NCBI GenBank assembly: GCA_023390775.1
Contig: JAEWCF010000056.1
Span: 1 to 60,507 of the forward strand
Length of the DNA: 60,507 bases
Direction: 5' to 3'
Origin: Bacteroidota bacterium
GTDB taxonomy: Bacteria > Bacteroidota > Bacteroidia > Flavobacteriales > Flavobacteriaceae
Position 1 is the stretch's first letter. Each line of letters starts with the position of its first letter. The notes below the pieces were generated by a model. The model did no database searches. It was not told the DNA's origin and saw only the letters and a program-made list of their open reading frames with translations. Positions 1 through 8,699 of the stretch are shown piece by piece. Position numbers and translations under genes: made by a program.

Positions 1-1334
1 TGCTCGACGAGCCGACCAACCATCTTGACCTCGCTGCGATTCAGTGGCTGGAGGATTACCTGGCCTCGTTTAAGGGCGCGGTCATTCTGGTCACGCACGA
101 CCGGTACTTTTTGGAGCGCGTCTGCAACGAAATCATCGAGCTCGAGAACGGAAAGCTCTACCAGTACAAGGGCAATTATTCCTATTACCTGGAAAAGAAG
201 GAACAACGCATCGCCTCCGAAAATGCCAGCATCGACAAGGCGCGAAATGTTTTTGTCAAGGAACTCGAATGGATGCGTCGCCAACCCAAGGCCCGGACCA
301 CAAAGAGCAAGTCGCGTCAGGACGATTTTTACATTATAAAGGAAAAGGCCGAAAGCCGACGTAAGGAAAACCAGGTCGAGCTCGAGATCAACATGGAGCG
401 GATGGGTTCCAAGATCATCGAATTGCACAAACTGCACAAGAAATTTGGGGACCGCGTCATCCTGAACGGCTTCTCCTACCCTTTCCAGCGAGGCGAACGC
501 GTAGGGATCATCGGCAAGAACGGGACGGGCAAGACCACCTTCCTCAATATTTTGACCGGTTCAATTCAGCCCGACGCGGGCAAGGTCATCGTGGGAGATA
601 CCATCAAGATCGGGTATTACACGCAGTCGGGGATCGAGATCAAGCAAGGCCAGAAGGTCATCGACGTGATCAAGGAATTCGGCGAATACATCCCGCTGAT
701 GAAGGGCAGGACAATTTCGGCGGGGCAGCTGCTCGAGCGTTTTTTGTTTGACCGAAAGAAGCAACACGACTATGTTGAAAAACTCAGCGGGGGCGAACTG
801 AAGCGCCTCTATCTCTGCACGGTTTTGATCCAGAACCCCAACTTTCTGATCCTCGACGAGCCGACAAACGACCTGGACATCGTCACGCTCAACGTGCTCG
901 AGAACTTCCTGCTCGATTTTCCGGGCTGTTTGATAGTGGTATCGCACGACCGCTATTTCATGGACAAGATCGTGGACCATTTGCTGGTGTTCCGGGGACA
1001 GGGCGAGATCGAGGACTTCCCCGGCAATTACAGCGACTTCCGCGTTTATGAGGATTCGGCGGTGCCGGCCAAGGCGGAAGCATCCGCGAAGGCGAATTGG
1101 AAACAGCAGCAGGCGACCTCTGGACTTTCTACATCGGAACAAAAGGAATTCCAGAGGCTCGAGCGCGAAATCAGGGACCTGGAGGAGAAACAAGCGGTAA
1201 TCGAGAAGGCTTTCGCCGACGGGCTGCCCGACAGCGAGATCACTGCAAAGGCCGACGAACTTAAAAAAATCCTGGATGCCTTGGAGCAAAAGGAAATGCG
1301 CTGGTTCGAATTGGGCGAAAAAGCCGAAGGATGA
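1..1334 (+). CDS. ABC-F family ATPase, 5' end outside window
   Basis: The visible part is the C-terminal 443 residues of an ABC-F protein, a soluble ATPase with two ABC domains and no membrane domain. The start lies upstream of the window, and the first whole codon begins at base 3. The window opens on Walker B of the first domain (LDEPTNHLDL). Next come a charged E/K/R-rich linker helix, the second Walker A (GKNGTGKTT), the signature LSGGELKRL, Walker B (ILDEPTNDLD) and a C-terminal coiled coil of about 70 residues, as in the Uup branch. Members of the family act on ribosomes or in DNA metabolism; the sequence does not show which applies here. The stop overlaps the next start by four bases (ATGA), which suggests coupled translation. 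Confidence 0.93.
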   Translation, partial: LDEPTNHLDLAAIQWLEDYLASFKGAVILVTHDRYFLERVCNEIIELENGKLYQYKGNYSYYLEKKEQRIASENASIDKARNVFVKELEWMRRQPKARTTKSKSRQDDFYIIKEKAESRRKENQVELEINMERMGSKIIELHKLHKKFGDRVILNGFSYPFQRGERVGIIGKNGTGKTTFLNILTGSIQPDAGKVIVGDTIKIGYYTQSGIEIKQGQKVIDVIKEFGEYIPLMKGRTISAGQLLERFLFDRKKQHDYVEKLSGGELKRLYLCTVLIQNPNFLILDEPTNDLDIVTLNVLENFLLDFPGCLIVVSHDRYFMDKIVDHLLVFRGQGEIEDFPGNYSDFRVYEDSAVPAKAEASAKANWKQQQATSGLSTSEQKEFQRLEREIRDLEEKQAVIEKAFADGLPDSEITAKADELKKILDALEQKEMRWFELGEKAEG

Positions 1335-2101
1335 TACGTCAGGCGCTGGCATACCTGAACTTTTTGTGGCGATCCAAAAACGAATACGCCGTGCACTCGC
1401 CTTTTGTCTATGACCTGCTGATGAAGTGCGTGTATGACAGGGCAGATTTCCCGCAATACGAGATCATGGCCCATTACCGCAAGTCGCTGTTGGCGGATAC
1501 TTCTACGATTGAAGTTAAGGACTTCGGCGCAGGATCGAGGAAATTCAGGGACAATTCGCGAAAGGTTTTCGAGATGGCCGCCAATGCGGGATCAAGTGAA
1601 TTCAGGTCAAGGTTACTGTTTAGATTGACGCGCTACCTGGCGCCCCAAACTATCCTCGAACTGGGCACCTCGCTTGGAATCGGAACGCTTTCGCTCGCAC
1701 TTGGCAATCCCGCCGGAGAGGTGACCACCGTCGAAGGATCGAATACTGCTGATTATGCGCGCGAAAAGTTGGCCGGTATCGTCTCCAATGTCACTGTCGT
1801 GCAATTGGACTTCAACACCTTCATTGACAATATCCCATCGGAACAGAAATATGACCTCGTATTTTTCGACGGCCACCACGACCGCGATGCCACGCTCCAC
1901 TATTTCGAGAAAATGAAAAAGACCGTTCAAGAAGGAACGGCCTGGATTTTTGACGACATCCATTGGTCGCCCGGAATGGAATCGGCGTGGAAGACGATTT
2001 GCCAGGATCCGATGGTGACGGTGTCGATCGACACGTTCCGGTGGGGAATCGTCTTTTTCCGCAGCGGACAGGTAAAGGAACATTTCGTGCTGCGCGCCTA
2101 A
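1331..2101 (+). CDS. class I SAM-dependent methyltransferase
   Basis: A 256-residue soluble protein with a Rossmann methyltransferase fold. Motif I is ILELGTSLGIGTLSLA at about residues 112-127, an acidic ribose-binding residue follows in TVEGS, and a motif IV-like stretch DLVFFDGHHD lies near residue 175. The pattern fits the small-molecule or O-methyltransferase-like class (Methyltransf_24), but the substrate cannot be read from the sequence. The N-terminal 110 residues form an extra helical region seen in flavobacterial relatives. The gene starts inside the stop of the ABC-F gene and converges with the next gene, the two coding ends overlapping by about four bases with no room for a terminator between them. 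Confidence 0.88.
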   Translation: MIRQALAYLNFLWRSKNEYAVHSPFVYDLLMKCVYDRADFPQYEIMAHYRKSLLADTSTIEVKDFGAGSRKFRDNSRKVFEMAANAGSSEFRSRLLFRLTRYLAPQTILELGTSLGIGTLSLALGNPAGEVTTVEGSNTADYAREKLAGIVSNVTVVQLDFNTFIDNIPSEQKYDLVFFDGHHDRDATLHYFEKMKKTVQEGTAWIFDDIHWSPGMESAWKTICQDPMVTVSIDTFRWGIVFFRSGQVKEHFVLRA

Positions 2102-2349
2102 TTGTTGCGAAGCGCGTTCATCAATTGTTCCTTGGTCATTTTCGAGCGGCCCTCGATCCCTACTTTTTTTGCCTCCTCATAGAGGTCCTGCTTGGTGCGG
2201 TCTTCATAAGATTTGGCCTTGCCGCCGCGCTTTTCGGCGCCGGGACTGTTGGCGATGCGCGCCGATTTTTGCTTGCTGTATCCTTTGTCCCTCAGTGCTT
2301 CGTATTGGTCCTTGTCCTTGACTTGCGGACCGGGTGATTTTCCAGGCAT
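2098..2349 (-). CDS. small Rho_N/DUF7218-type protein
   Basis: An 83-residue, lysine-rich protein. The N-terminal half carries the pattern KDKDQYEALRDKGYSKQKS followed by ARIAN. The C-terminal half (DLYEEAKKVGIEGRSKMTKE) looks like the helix-extended-helix SAP or Rho N-terminal fold, which binds nucleic acid in other proteins. I recall such proteins as DUF7218 or 'Rho termination factor N-terminal domain' proteins; their role is not established to my knowledge. It has no signal peptide or membrane segment. It is convergent with the methyltransferase gene, and transcription must begin in the repeat-containing spacer at 2350-2697. Confidence 0.8.
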   Translation of the reverse strand: MPGKSPGPQVKDKDQYEALRDKGYSKQKSARIANSPGAEKRGGKAKSYEDRTKQDLYEEAKKVGIEGRSKMTKEQLMNALRNN

Positions 2350-2380
2350 AGGTTTAATTATTATAAATTATAAATTTTAA

Positions 2381-2599
2381 CCCGAGGCGAAGCCGAACTG
2401 AACGACCAACGGGAGTTAATTATAAATGGCCACATAAGAGTGTTAGGGTACTAATGTGACCTTTAAGGTACAACAATTTGCATCCAGGTTGTATCGCAAT
2501 TAACTTTTTGAAATTTGTCTTTCGACATGTACATCGGGCTCGGGTCGTCATTCGTCATTTACTCCGCTGGCGCTCCGTACAGTTCGGCTTCGCCTCGGG
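2381..2599. repeat. 20-bp perfect inverted repeat, 179-bp spacing
   Basis: Bases 2381-2400 (cccgaggcgaagccgaactg) are exactly complementary to 2580-2599. The arms lie in a spacer of about 350 bp (2350-2697) with no coding potential that I can support. The right arm sits between two short heptamer arrays, each preceded by cgggtcg. Confidence 0.85.
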
Positions 2600-2636
2600 T
2601 CGACATTCGTCATTCGATATTCGTCATTCGTCAAAA
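2547..2636. repeat. heptamer repeats, unit gtcattc
   Basis: Two 7-bp units at 2547-2560 and four to five units at 2602-2632 (gacattc, gtcattc, gatattc, gtcattc, gtc). Both sets follow cgggtcg, so a segment of about 19 bp is directly repeated at 2541-2559 and 2596-2614 with one mismatch. The set resembles the 7-bp arrays at 22767, 23021 and 35562 in period though not in unit sequence. Confidence 0.8.
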
Positions 2637-2660
2637 AAAAAAGCAGCCCCGAAGGACTGC
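2633..2660 (-). terminator. rho-independent terminator of the lipoprotein gene
   Basis: Read on the minus strand, a 7-bp stem (GCAGTCC/GGGCTGC) closes a UUCG tetraloop and is followed by ten U. It lies 37 bases beyond the stop of the minus-strand lipoprotein gene. Confidence 0.88.
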
Positions 2661-2697
2661 CTTTTCACAGAAAGTAAGATGAATCTTGCGGAGGGGC

Positions 2698-3378
2698 TTA
2701 GTTGGCCTCTTCCTTGGCGTTTTCGTTTTCCTTGGTCTTGGCGCCCATGCGGTCAATCTTGAATTTGGGCGCAAATTTCAGTTTAAGTTCGGCGATCTTG
2801 CGGTTGTCTTCAGACGAAAGGCCTTCTTTCTCTACAGTGTTCTTGCGCGCGTCAAGAGCTTCGTACATCGCCTTGATTTCGTCAAAATCCTCACGTGAAT
2901 AGCTGTCCTTGTTCTTGTCGTATGCGTTGTAGAAATCATTGTAGACGCGCAGGATGTTATCCTTGTTCACCCAATCAAAATTGAGGTCTTTGCCGACGGT
3001 TCCCATCGGAAACAACGATGCGCTAAGTGATGAACCGGCACTTTTTGAAGCTTCGGCCTCGCGCTCAGCATCCAGGGCTGCCTGGTATTTTGCGCGCATT
3101 TCCTCGTATTTGGCCTTGCTGGCGTTCAATCTCTCTTCGGCTTTCTCGCGATCCTTCATATTGGCCAACGCCGCTTCGGCATCGGTGGTGCGCTGCATGT
3201 ACTCGGCTTCAATGGCCGACCAGTTGGCACGGGCATCGGCTTCGGCAACGTTACCCAAAGAATCTACATAAACAGTGTAGGATTCAACGGTTTTTTCGGC
3301 GCGCGTTTCTTCTTCGCTTTTGCAGCTGATCAGGCTTGTGGCCAGGCACAATCCCAAGATGGCAACATTTGATTTCAT
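2698..3378 (-). CDS. coiled-coil lipoprotein, DUF6565-like
   Basis: A 226-residue exported lipoprotein. The signal peptide ends in the lipobox LISC, making Cys19 the lipidated residue. The mature part is almost wholly charged helix (rich in E, K, A and D), with a predicted coiled coil at about residues 50-115 and a second helical region at 150-226. I recall similar flavobacterial proteins annotated as DUF6565; the function is unknown. It stands alone, with its own terminator at 2633-2660 and an AT-rich upstream spacer shared with the divergent ABC ATPase gene. The likely location is the inner leaflet of the outer membrane, inferred only from the lipobox. Confidence 0.8.
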   Translation of the reverse strand: MKSNVAILGLCLATSLISCKSEEETRAEKTVESYTVYVDSLGNVAEADARANWSAIEAEYMQRTTDAEAALANMKDREKAEERLNASKAKYEEMRAKYQAALDAEREAEASKSAGSSLSASLFPMGTVGKDLNFDWVNKDNILRVYNDFYNAYDKNKDSYSREDFDEIKAMYEALDARKNTVEKEGLSSEDNRKIAELKLKFAPKFKIDRMGAKTKENENAKEEAN

Positions 3379-3596
3379 AAGACTTTAAAATTTAGGTTTG
3401 ATTTTGTTTTCACCGATAAAATTACCATTATCATTATAAATCTTACAAATAGTCTTAAAATTTTAGCACATATTTAATATTTAAATAGAATTATTATAAT
3501 TATATAATCTTTATGCGGAATTCTGTAAGTGGCGGGATGCCGAATGTTTTTATTATAAGAGGCACTTTCCGTATTTTTAACCGATAAAATTTACGA

Positions 3597-4283
3597 ATGA
3601 CCGAACCGCTGATCAAGATTCGTGGCATACGCCGTGACTTCATTTTGGGAAACGAAACCGTTTACGTACTTAAGGGCATCGATCTGGATATCCGAAAAGG
3701 TGAGTACGTGGCGCTTATGGGGCCGTCTGGTTCCGGCAAATCGACGCTGATGAATCTTCTGGGTTGCCTCGACACCCCGACCGCCGGCGAATATATCCTC
3801 AATGGCAAAAAGGTCAGCGACATGCATGACGACGAATTGGCCGAAATCCGAAACAAGGAAATCGGTTTCGTGTTCCAGACCTTCAACCTGTTGCCCCGTA
3901 CCACCGCCCTGGACAATGTCGCCCTGCCGATGATCTATGCCGGTTATTCTAAATCCGAGCGGATGGAACGCGCCCGTGAAGTCCTTTCGCAGGTTAACCT
4001 CGCCGACCGGATGGACCACCAGCCCAACCAGCTTTCGGGGGGACAGAGGCAACGTGTGGCGATCGCACGTGCGCTGGTCAACAATCCTTCCATCATCCTT
4101 GCCGACGAACCTACCGGAAATCTCGACAGCAAAACTTCGGTGGAGATCATGAACCTGTTTGGCGAAATCCACAAGAACGGCAATACGGTGATCCTGGTCA
4201 CCCATGAGGAGGATATCGCCGCATATGCGCACCGCGTGATCAGGCTCCGCGACGGCATGATTGAAACCGATACACATAAATAG
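3597..4283 (+). CDS. ABC transporter ATPase, LolD/MacB type
   Basis: A 228-residue ATPase of the LolD/MacB/FtsE branch. It shows Walker A GPSGSGKST (about residues 40-48), a Q-loop (FVFQTFNLLPRTT), the signature LSGGQRQRVAIARAL and Walker B ILADEPTGNLDS. Length and the FNLLP element fit ATPases that partner MacB- or LolCE-like permeases in moving lipoproteins or other envelope substrates. No permease gene lies beside it, so its partner must be encoded elsewhere. Its TAG stop is followed directly by the GTG start of the adenosyltransferase gene, so the two are probably co-transcribed. Confidence 0.92.
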   Translation: MTEPLIKIRGIRRDFILGNETVYVLKGIDLDIRKGEYVALMGPSGSGKSTLMNLLGCLDTPTAGEYILNGKKVSDMHDDELAEIRNKEIGFVFQTFNLLPRTTALDNVALPMIYAGYSKSERMERAREVLSQVNLADRMDHQPNQLSGGQRQRVAIARALVNNPSIILADEPTGNLDSKTSVEIMNLFGEIHKNGNTVILVTHEEDIAAYAHRVIRLRDGMIETDTHK

Positions 4284-4856
4284 GTGAAAGTATATACAAA
4301 AACCGGCGACGGCGGCACAACCGCCCTATTTGGAGGCACCCGCGTCCCGAAAGACCATATCCGGATCGAGAGCTACGGCACCATCGACGAATTGAATTCC
4401 TATTTGGGATTGCTTCGCGACCACGAGATGGACAACCTGCACCGTGAATTCCTCTGCGCCATCCAGGACAGGCTCTTTGTGGCCGGCGCCATTCTGGCAA
4501 CGCCTCCCGATAAGGAGATCTTGAAAAATGGCCGCGAACGCCTCGACATTGCGCGGATTACCGATGCGGACATCGAGATGCTGGAATTGGAAATCGACCG
4601 GATGGATTCCTCGCTGCCGCAGATGACCCACTTTATCCTTCCGGGTGGACATATTACCGTGTCACATTGTCACGTGGCCCGTTGCATCTGCCGACGTGCC
4701 GAAAGGCTTGCGGTCCATTTAAGCCACAATGACAGAGTGGACCCGGCGGTTATCCGGTACCTCAACCGCCTGTCGGACTATCTGTTCGTGCTGGCACGGA
4801 AGTTGTCGGCCGAGCTCGGCGCCGAAGAGGTGAAATGGATCCCCAGGAAGGATTAA
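4284..4856 (+). CDS. cob(I)alamin adenosyltransferase, PduO type
   Basis: A 190-residue enzyme that transfers the adenosyl group of ATP to cob(I)alamin to make adenosylcobalamin. The N-terminal ATP-binding motif KVYTKTGDGGTTALFGG is diagnostic of the PduO family. GTIDELNSYLG and the C-terminal helix with RRAERLAV and LNRLSDYLFVLAR are family hallmarks. The start is GTG at 4284, directly after the preceding stop, and nothing further upstream is in frame. Its product is the cofactor of the methylmalonyl-CoA mutase at 38353-41822, which makes this the likely client pathway. The coupling to a LolD-type ATPase has no obvious biochemical meaning. Confidence 0.95.
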   Translation: MKVYTKTGDGGTTALFGGTRVPKDHIRIESYGTIDELNSYLGLLRDHEMDNLHREFLCAIQDRLFVAGAILATPPDKEILKNGRERLDIARITDADIEMLELEIDRMDSSLPQMTHFILPGGHITVSHCHVARCICRRAERLAVHLSHNDRVDPAVIRYLNRLSDYLFVLARKLSAELGAEEVKWIPRKD

Positions 4857-4920
4857 AATTCACTGCAAACCCGCGCCATTGCTACGTTCTTAACTTTTTA
4901 TCGAAATAAAAGAAATTTAC

Positions 4921-4950
4921 TTGACATTTTCAGTAATAAATTTATTTTTG
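4921..4950 (+). promoter_or_regulatory. Bacteroidetes-type promoter of the DUF2795 gene
   Basis: TTG at 4921-4923, a 19-base spacer, then TATTTTTG at 4943-4950. This matches the flavobacterial sigma-A consensus TTG-N17-23-TANNTTTG and lies 24 bases before the ATG at 4974. Confidence 0.75.
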
Positions 4951-4973
4951 CATAAACTCTTAAACGACAGAAG

Positions 4974-5195
4974 ATGTACTGGACATTAGAACTGGCGTCC
5001 TATTTAAGTGATGCCCCATGGCCTGCAACAAAGGACGAACTTATAGATTATGCCATTCGTGCCGGAGCGCCCCTGGAGGTCGTCGAAAACCTGCAGTCCA
5101 TCGAGGATGAAGGTGAAATTTATGAATCAATGGAGGAAATCTGGCCGGATTATCCTACAGACGAGGATTATCTTTGGAACGAGGACGAATACTAA
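4974..5195 (+). CDS. DUF2795 domain protein
   Basis: A 73-residue acidic protein. The core WPATKDELIDYAIRAGAP followed by EVVENLQSI matches the DUF2795 pattern, a small helical domain found in many bacteria. The tail is rich in D, E and Y. In Bacteroidetes such a gene commonly lies just before secA, as here. It has its own promoter (4921-4950) and terminator (5216-5240), so it is probably transcribed on its own. The function is unknown. Confidence 0.88.
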   Translation: MYWTLELASYLSDAPWPATKDELIDYAIRAGAPLEVVENLQSIEDEGEIYESMEEIWPDYPTDEDYLWNEDEY

Positions 5196-5215
5196 TAAAA
5201 TAAAAACCCAATTGA

Positions 5216-5240
5216 AAGTCTCATCAGAGGCTTTTTTTTT
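5216..5240 (+). terminator. terminator after the DUF2795 gene
   Basis: A 7-bp stem AAGTCTC/GAGGCTT with loop ATCA, followed by a run of T. A TAAATTTG -7-like box at 5244-5251 directly follows and may start secA transcription, though no well-spaced TTG is present. Confidence 0.82.
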
Positions 5241-5282
5241 GCTTAAATTTGCACACTTTTTCATCATCAGAATCCACTATTC

Positions 5283-8200
5283 ATGAGCTTTATAAACAGC
5301 ATTCTCAAAGTTTTCGTAGGCGATAAATCACAGAAGGACGTCAAGGCGCTCCAGGCGACGGTCGCGAAGGTCAAGAGCTTTGAACCGCAACTTTCGGGAT
5401 TGTCAAATGACCAGCTTCGCGCTAAGACCACCGAGTTCAAGAAGCGCATTACCGACGCCCGTGCCGACAAGGACAAGCAGATAGCCAATCTGAAGGCCGA
5501 AGTCGAGCAGATTGCCGACATCGACAAGCGCGAGGATGTCTATCTCCAGATCGATGCCCTCGAAAAGGAAGCCTACGAGATCTCGGAGAAAGTGCTCAAC
5601 GAGATCCTTCCCGAGGCGTTCGCCGTGATCAAGGAAACTGCGCGCCGCTTCAAGGAAAACACTCAGATTGAAGTGACCGCCACCGAAAAGGACCGCGAGC
5701 TGTCGGCTACCAAGCCTTATATTGCGCTCGAGGGCGACAAGGCCGTTTGGGCCAATTCGTGGAATGCGGCGGGCAAGGCCATTACCTGGGACATGATCCA
5801 CTATGATGTTCAGCTCATCGGCGGTATGGTGCTTCACGAAGGCAAAATCGCCGAGATGCAGACGGGTGAAGGTAAGACGCTCGTGGCGACGCTCCCGCTC
5901 TATCTCAACGCCTTGACCGGCAATGGCGTCCACCTGGTGACCGTCAACGACTACCTTGCCAAGCGCGACAGCAGCTGGAAGGCTCCTTTGTTCGAATTCC
6001 ATGGGCTCACCGTGGATTGCATCGACAACCACCAACCCAACAGCGCCGCACGAAAGAAAGCCTATGAGGCCGACATCACCTACGGGCCCAACAACGAATT
6101 CGGTTTTGACTACCTGCGCGACAACATGGCGCATTCGCCTTCGGACCTTGTGCAGCGCAAACACAATTTCGCCATCGTGGATGAGGTTGACTCGGTTTTG
6201 ATTGACGATGCGAGGACGCCGCTGATCATATCGGGCCCGGTCCCGCAGGGCGATCGCCACGAATTCAACGAACTCAAACCAAAGATCGACACCCTGGTGA
6301 ACATGCAGCGCCAGCTGGCAAACGGTTTCCTTGCCGAGGCCAAAAGGCTCATCCGCGAAGGCAACACCAAGGACGGCGGATTCAACCTGCTCCGCGCCTA
6401 CCGGTCGCTTCCCAAGAACAAGGCTCTGATCAAGTTCCTTAGCGAGGAAGGCGTGCGCCAAATCCTGCAGAAGACCGAAAATCAGTACATGCAGGACAAC
6501 AACCGCGACATGCACCTGATCGACGAGGCGCTGTATTTCGTGATCGAGGAAAAAAACAATCAGGTTGAACTCACCGATAACGGCATCAAGTACCTCTCGA
6601 CCGACACCGATGATAATTTCTTCGTCCTGCCCGATATTGGCACCGAGATCGCGCGGATCGAAAAGATGAATCTCGAGAAGGACGCCGAGGCCGAGGCCAA
6701 GGAAAAACTCTTCCAGGATTTCTCGGTCAAGAGCGAGCGCATCCACACCCTGACCCAATTGCTCAAGGCCTATACGCTGTTTGAAAAGGACGTCGAATAT
6801 GTGATCATGGACAACAAGATTATGATCGTGGACGAGCAGACGGGCCGTATCATGGAGGGCCGCCGTTATTCGGATGGGTTGCACCAGGCCATCGAGGCCA
6901 AGGAGAACGTCAAGATCGAGGCCGCCACGCAGACCTTCGCGACCATCACGCTCCAGAATTACTTCAGGATGTACAGCAAACTCGCCGGTATGACGGGAAC
7001 CGCCGTGACCGAGGCGGGCGAGCTCTGGCAGATTTACAAACTCGATGTAGTCGAGATCCCGACCAACCGCCCGATGGCCCGCAAGGATCACGACGATTTG
7101 ATCTATAAGACAACACGCGAGAAATTCAACGCGGTCATCGAGGATGTCACCAACCTTTCAAAGGCCGGTCGCCCGGTGCTCATCGGAACGACGTCGGTTG
7201 AGATTTCGGAGCTATTGAGCCGCATGCTCAAAATGCGCAACATCCCGCACAACGTCCTCAACGCCAAACTCCACAAACAGGAGGCACAGATCGTCGAGGA
7301 AGCCGGAAAGCCCGGAGTTGTGACCATCGCCACCAACATGGCCGGCCGTGGTACCGACATCAAGCTTTCGGAAGAAGTGAAAGCCGCAGGCGGACTCGCC
7401 ATCATCGGTACCGAAAGGCACGATTCCCGCCGCGTAGACCGACAGCTTCGCGGACGCGCCGGACGTCAGGGCGACCCGGGAAGCTCGCAATTCTACGTAT
7501 CGCTCGAGGATAACCTGATGCGCCTCTTCGGATCGGAACGCGTGGCCAAGGTCATGGACCGCATGGGCCTCAAGGAAGGCGAGGTCATCCAGCATTCGAT
7601 GATGACCAAATCGATCGAACGCGCGCAGAAGAAGGTCGAGGAGAACAACTTCGGGATCCGGAAGCGCCTGCTCGAATACGACGACGTGATGAACGCGCAA
7701 CGCGAGGTGGTCTACAAGCGCCGCCGCCACGCCCTTCACGGGGAGAGGCTCAAGGTGGACATCGCCAACATGATGTACGACACGTGCGAGGTCATCGTGA
7801 GCCAAAACAAGGCCCAGAGCGATTTCAAGAATTTTGAATTCGAACTCATCCGCTACTTCTCGATCACGTCGCCTGTTACGGCTTCGGAATTCGAAAAGAT
7901 ATCAGAACCCGAACTCACCGGCAAGATCTACAAGGCCGCGATGCAATATTACACCGAGAAGACCGAGCGCAGCGCCCGCGAAGCCTTCCCGATTATCAAG
8001 AACGTGTTCGAGGAGCAGGGCAATAAGTTCGAGCGGATCGTGGTTCCGTTCACCGACGGCGTCAAGACGCTTCAGGTGGTCACCGACCTGTCAAAAGCCT
8101 ACCAGACCGAAGGCCGCCAACTAATCGCCGATTTCGAGAAGAACATCACGCTTGCCATCGTGGACGAGGCATGGAAAAAACACCTGCGCAAGATGGACGA

Positions 8201-8639
8201 ACTCAAGCAGTCGGTACAGCTGGCCGTCCACGAACAAAAGGATCCGCTTCTCATCTATAAGTTCGAGGCGTTCAACCTGTTCCGAGGAATGCTGGACAAG
8301 GTCAACAAGGAGGTGATTTCCTTCCTGTTCAAGGGCGATCTTCCGCAACAGCAACAACAGGCGCCGGCCATTCAGGAAGCGCGCGAAGTGAAGCCGAAGG
8401 AGAACTACAAGACTTCCAAGGACGATGCTTCGGGAGCGGCACAACAGCCTTCTCAACAGCACGCGCCGCAACAAACGCAACGCCCGGCCGTCACCGAGAC
8501 CATCGTGCGCGAGATGCCCAAGATCAATCGCAACGATAACGTGACCATCAAGCACGTGATGAGCGGCAAGACCGAGACCATGAAGTTCAAAAAGGCCGAG
8601 GGCATGATCCAATCGGGCGAATGGGTGCTCGTAAATTAA
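5283..8639 (+). CDS. secA: preprotein translocase ATPase SecA
   Basis: The 1118-residue motor ATPase that drives unfolded proteins through SecYEG at the inner membrane. Visible elements are Walker A MQTGEGKTLVATLP, the DEAD-like box AIVDEVDSVLIDDARTPLI, helicase-C motifs TNMAGRGTDIKL and RQLRGRAGRQGDPG, and the two-helix-finger/scaffold region near VDEAWKKHLRKMDELKQSV. It is longer than E. coli SecA (901 residues). Extra sequence appears after the DEAD box (about residues 330-500), as in other Bacteroidetes. The C-terminal tail is glutamine- and proline-rich and lacks the cysteine-rich SEC-C zinc motif. A hairpin terminator follows at 8665. Confidence 0.98.
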   Translation: MSFINSILKVFVGDKSQKDVKALQATVAKVKSFEPQLSGLSNDQLRAKTTEFKKRITDARADKDKQIANLKAEVEQIADIDKREDVYLQIDALEKEAYEISEKVLNEILPEAFAVIKETARRFKENTQIEVTATEKDRELSATKPYIALEGDKAVWANSWNAAGKAITWDMIHYDVQLIGGMVLHEGKIAEMQTGEGKTLVATLPLYLNALTGNGVHLVTVNDYLAKRDSSWKAPLFEFHGLTVDCIDNHQPNSAARKKAYEADITYGPNNEFGFDYLRDNMAHSPSDLVQRKHNFAIVDEVDSVLIDDARTPLIISGPVPQGDRHEFNELKPKIDTLVNMQRQLANGFLAEAKRLIREGNTKDGGFNLLRAYRSLPKNKALIKFLSEEGVRQILQKTENQYMQDNNRDMHLIDEALYFVIEEKNNQVELTDNGIKYLSTDTDDNFFVLPDIGTEIARIEKMNLEKDAEAEAKEKLFQDFSVKSERIHTLTQLLKAYTLFEKDVEYVIMDNKIMIVDEQTGRIMEGRRYSDGLHQAIEAKENVKIEAATQTFATITLQNYFRMYSKLAGMTGTAVTEAGELWQIYKLDVVEIPTNRPMARKDHDDLIYKTTREKFNAVIEDVTNLSKAGRPVLIGTTSVEISELLSRMLKMRNIPHNVLNAKLHKQEAQIVEEAGKPGVVTIATNMAGRGTDIKLSEEVKAAGGLAIIGTERHDSRRVDRQLRGRAGRQGDPGSSQFYVSLEDNLMRLFGSERVAKVMDRMGLKEGEVIQHSMMTKSIERAQKKVEENNFGIRKRLLEYDDVMNAQREVVYKRRRHALHGERLKVDIANMMYDTCEVIVSQNKAQSDFKNFEFELIRYFSITSPVTASEFEKISEPELTGKIYKAAMQYYTEKTERSAREAFPIIKNVFEEQGNKFERIVVPFTDGVKTLQVVTDLSKAYQTEGRQLIADFEKNITLAIVDEAWKKHLRKMDELKQSVQLAVHEQKDPLLIYKFEAFNLFRGMLDKVNKEVISFLFKGDLPQQQQQAPAIQEAREVKPKENYKTSKDDASGAAQQPSQQHAPQQTQRPAVTETIVREMPKINRNDNVTIKHVMSGKTETMKFKKAEGMIQSGEWVLVN

Positions 8640-8664
8640 CCCGATGATTTACCTTAAATATTAT

Positions 8665-8693
8665 CCCCGGAAATTCCGGGGATTTTTTATTTT
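8665..8693 (+). terminator. secA terminator
   Basis: Perfect stem CCCCGGAA/TTCCGGGG with a single-base loop (8665-8681), then a T-rich tract. It begins 26 bases after the secA stop. Confidence 0.9.
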
Positions 8694-8699
8694 TGGGAG

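Noticed and set aside
2478..2762. 94-codon plus-strand frame in the repeat-containing spacer
   Set aside because: Consists of translated heptamer repeats, the minus-strand terminator and part of the lipoprotein gene; no coding character.
5403..7091. 562-codon open frame on the minus strand inside secA
   Set aside because: Exactly opposite a certain secA gene; the translation has no recognisable domain and is a by-product of GC-rich third positions.
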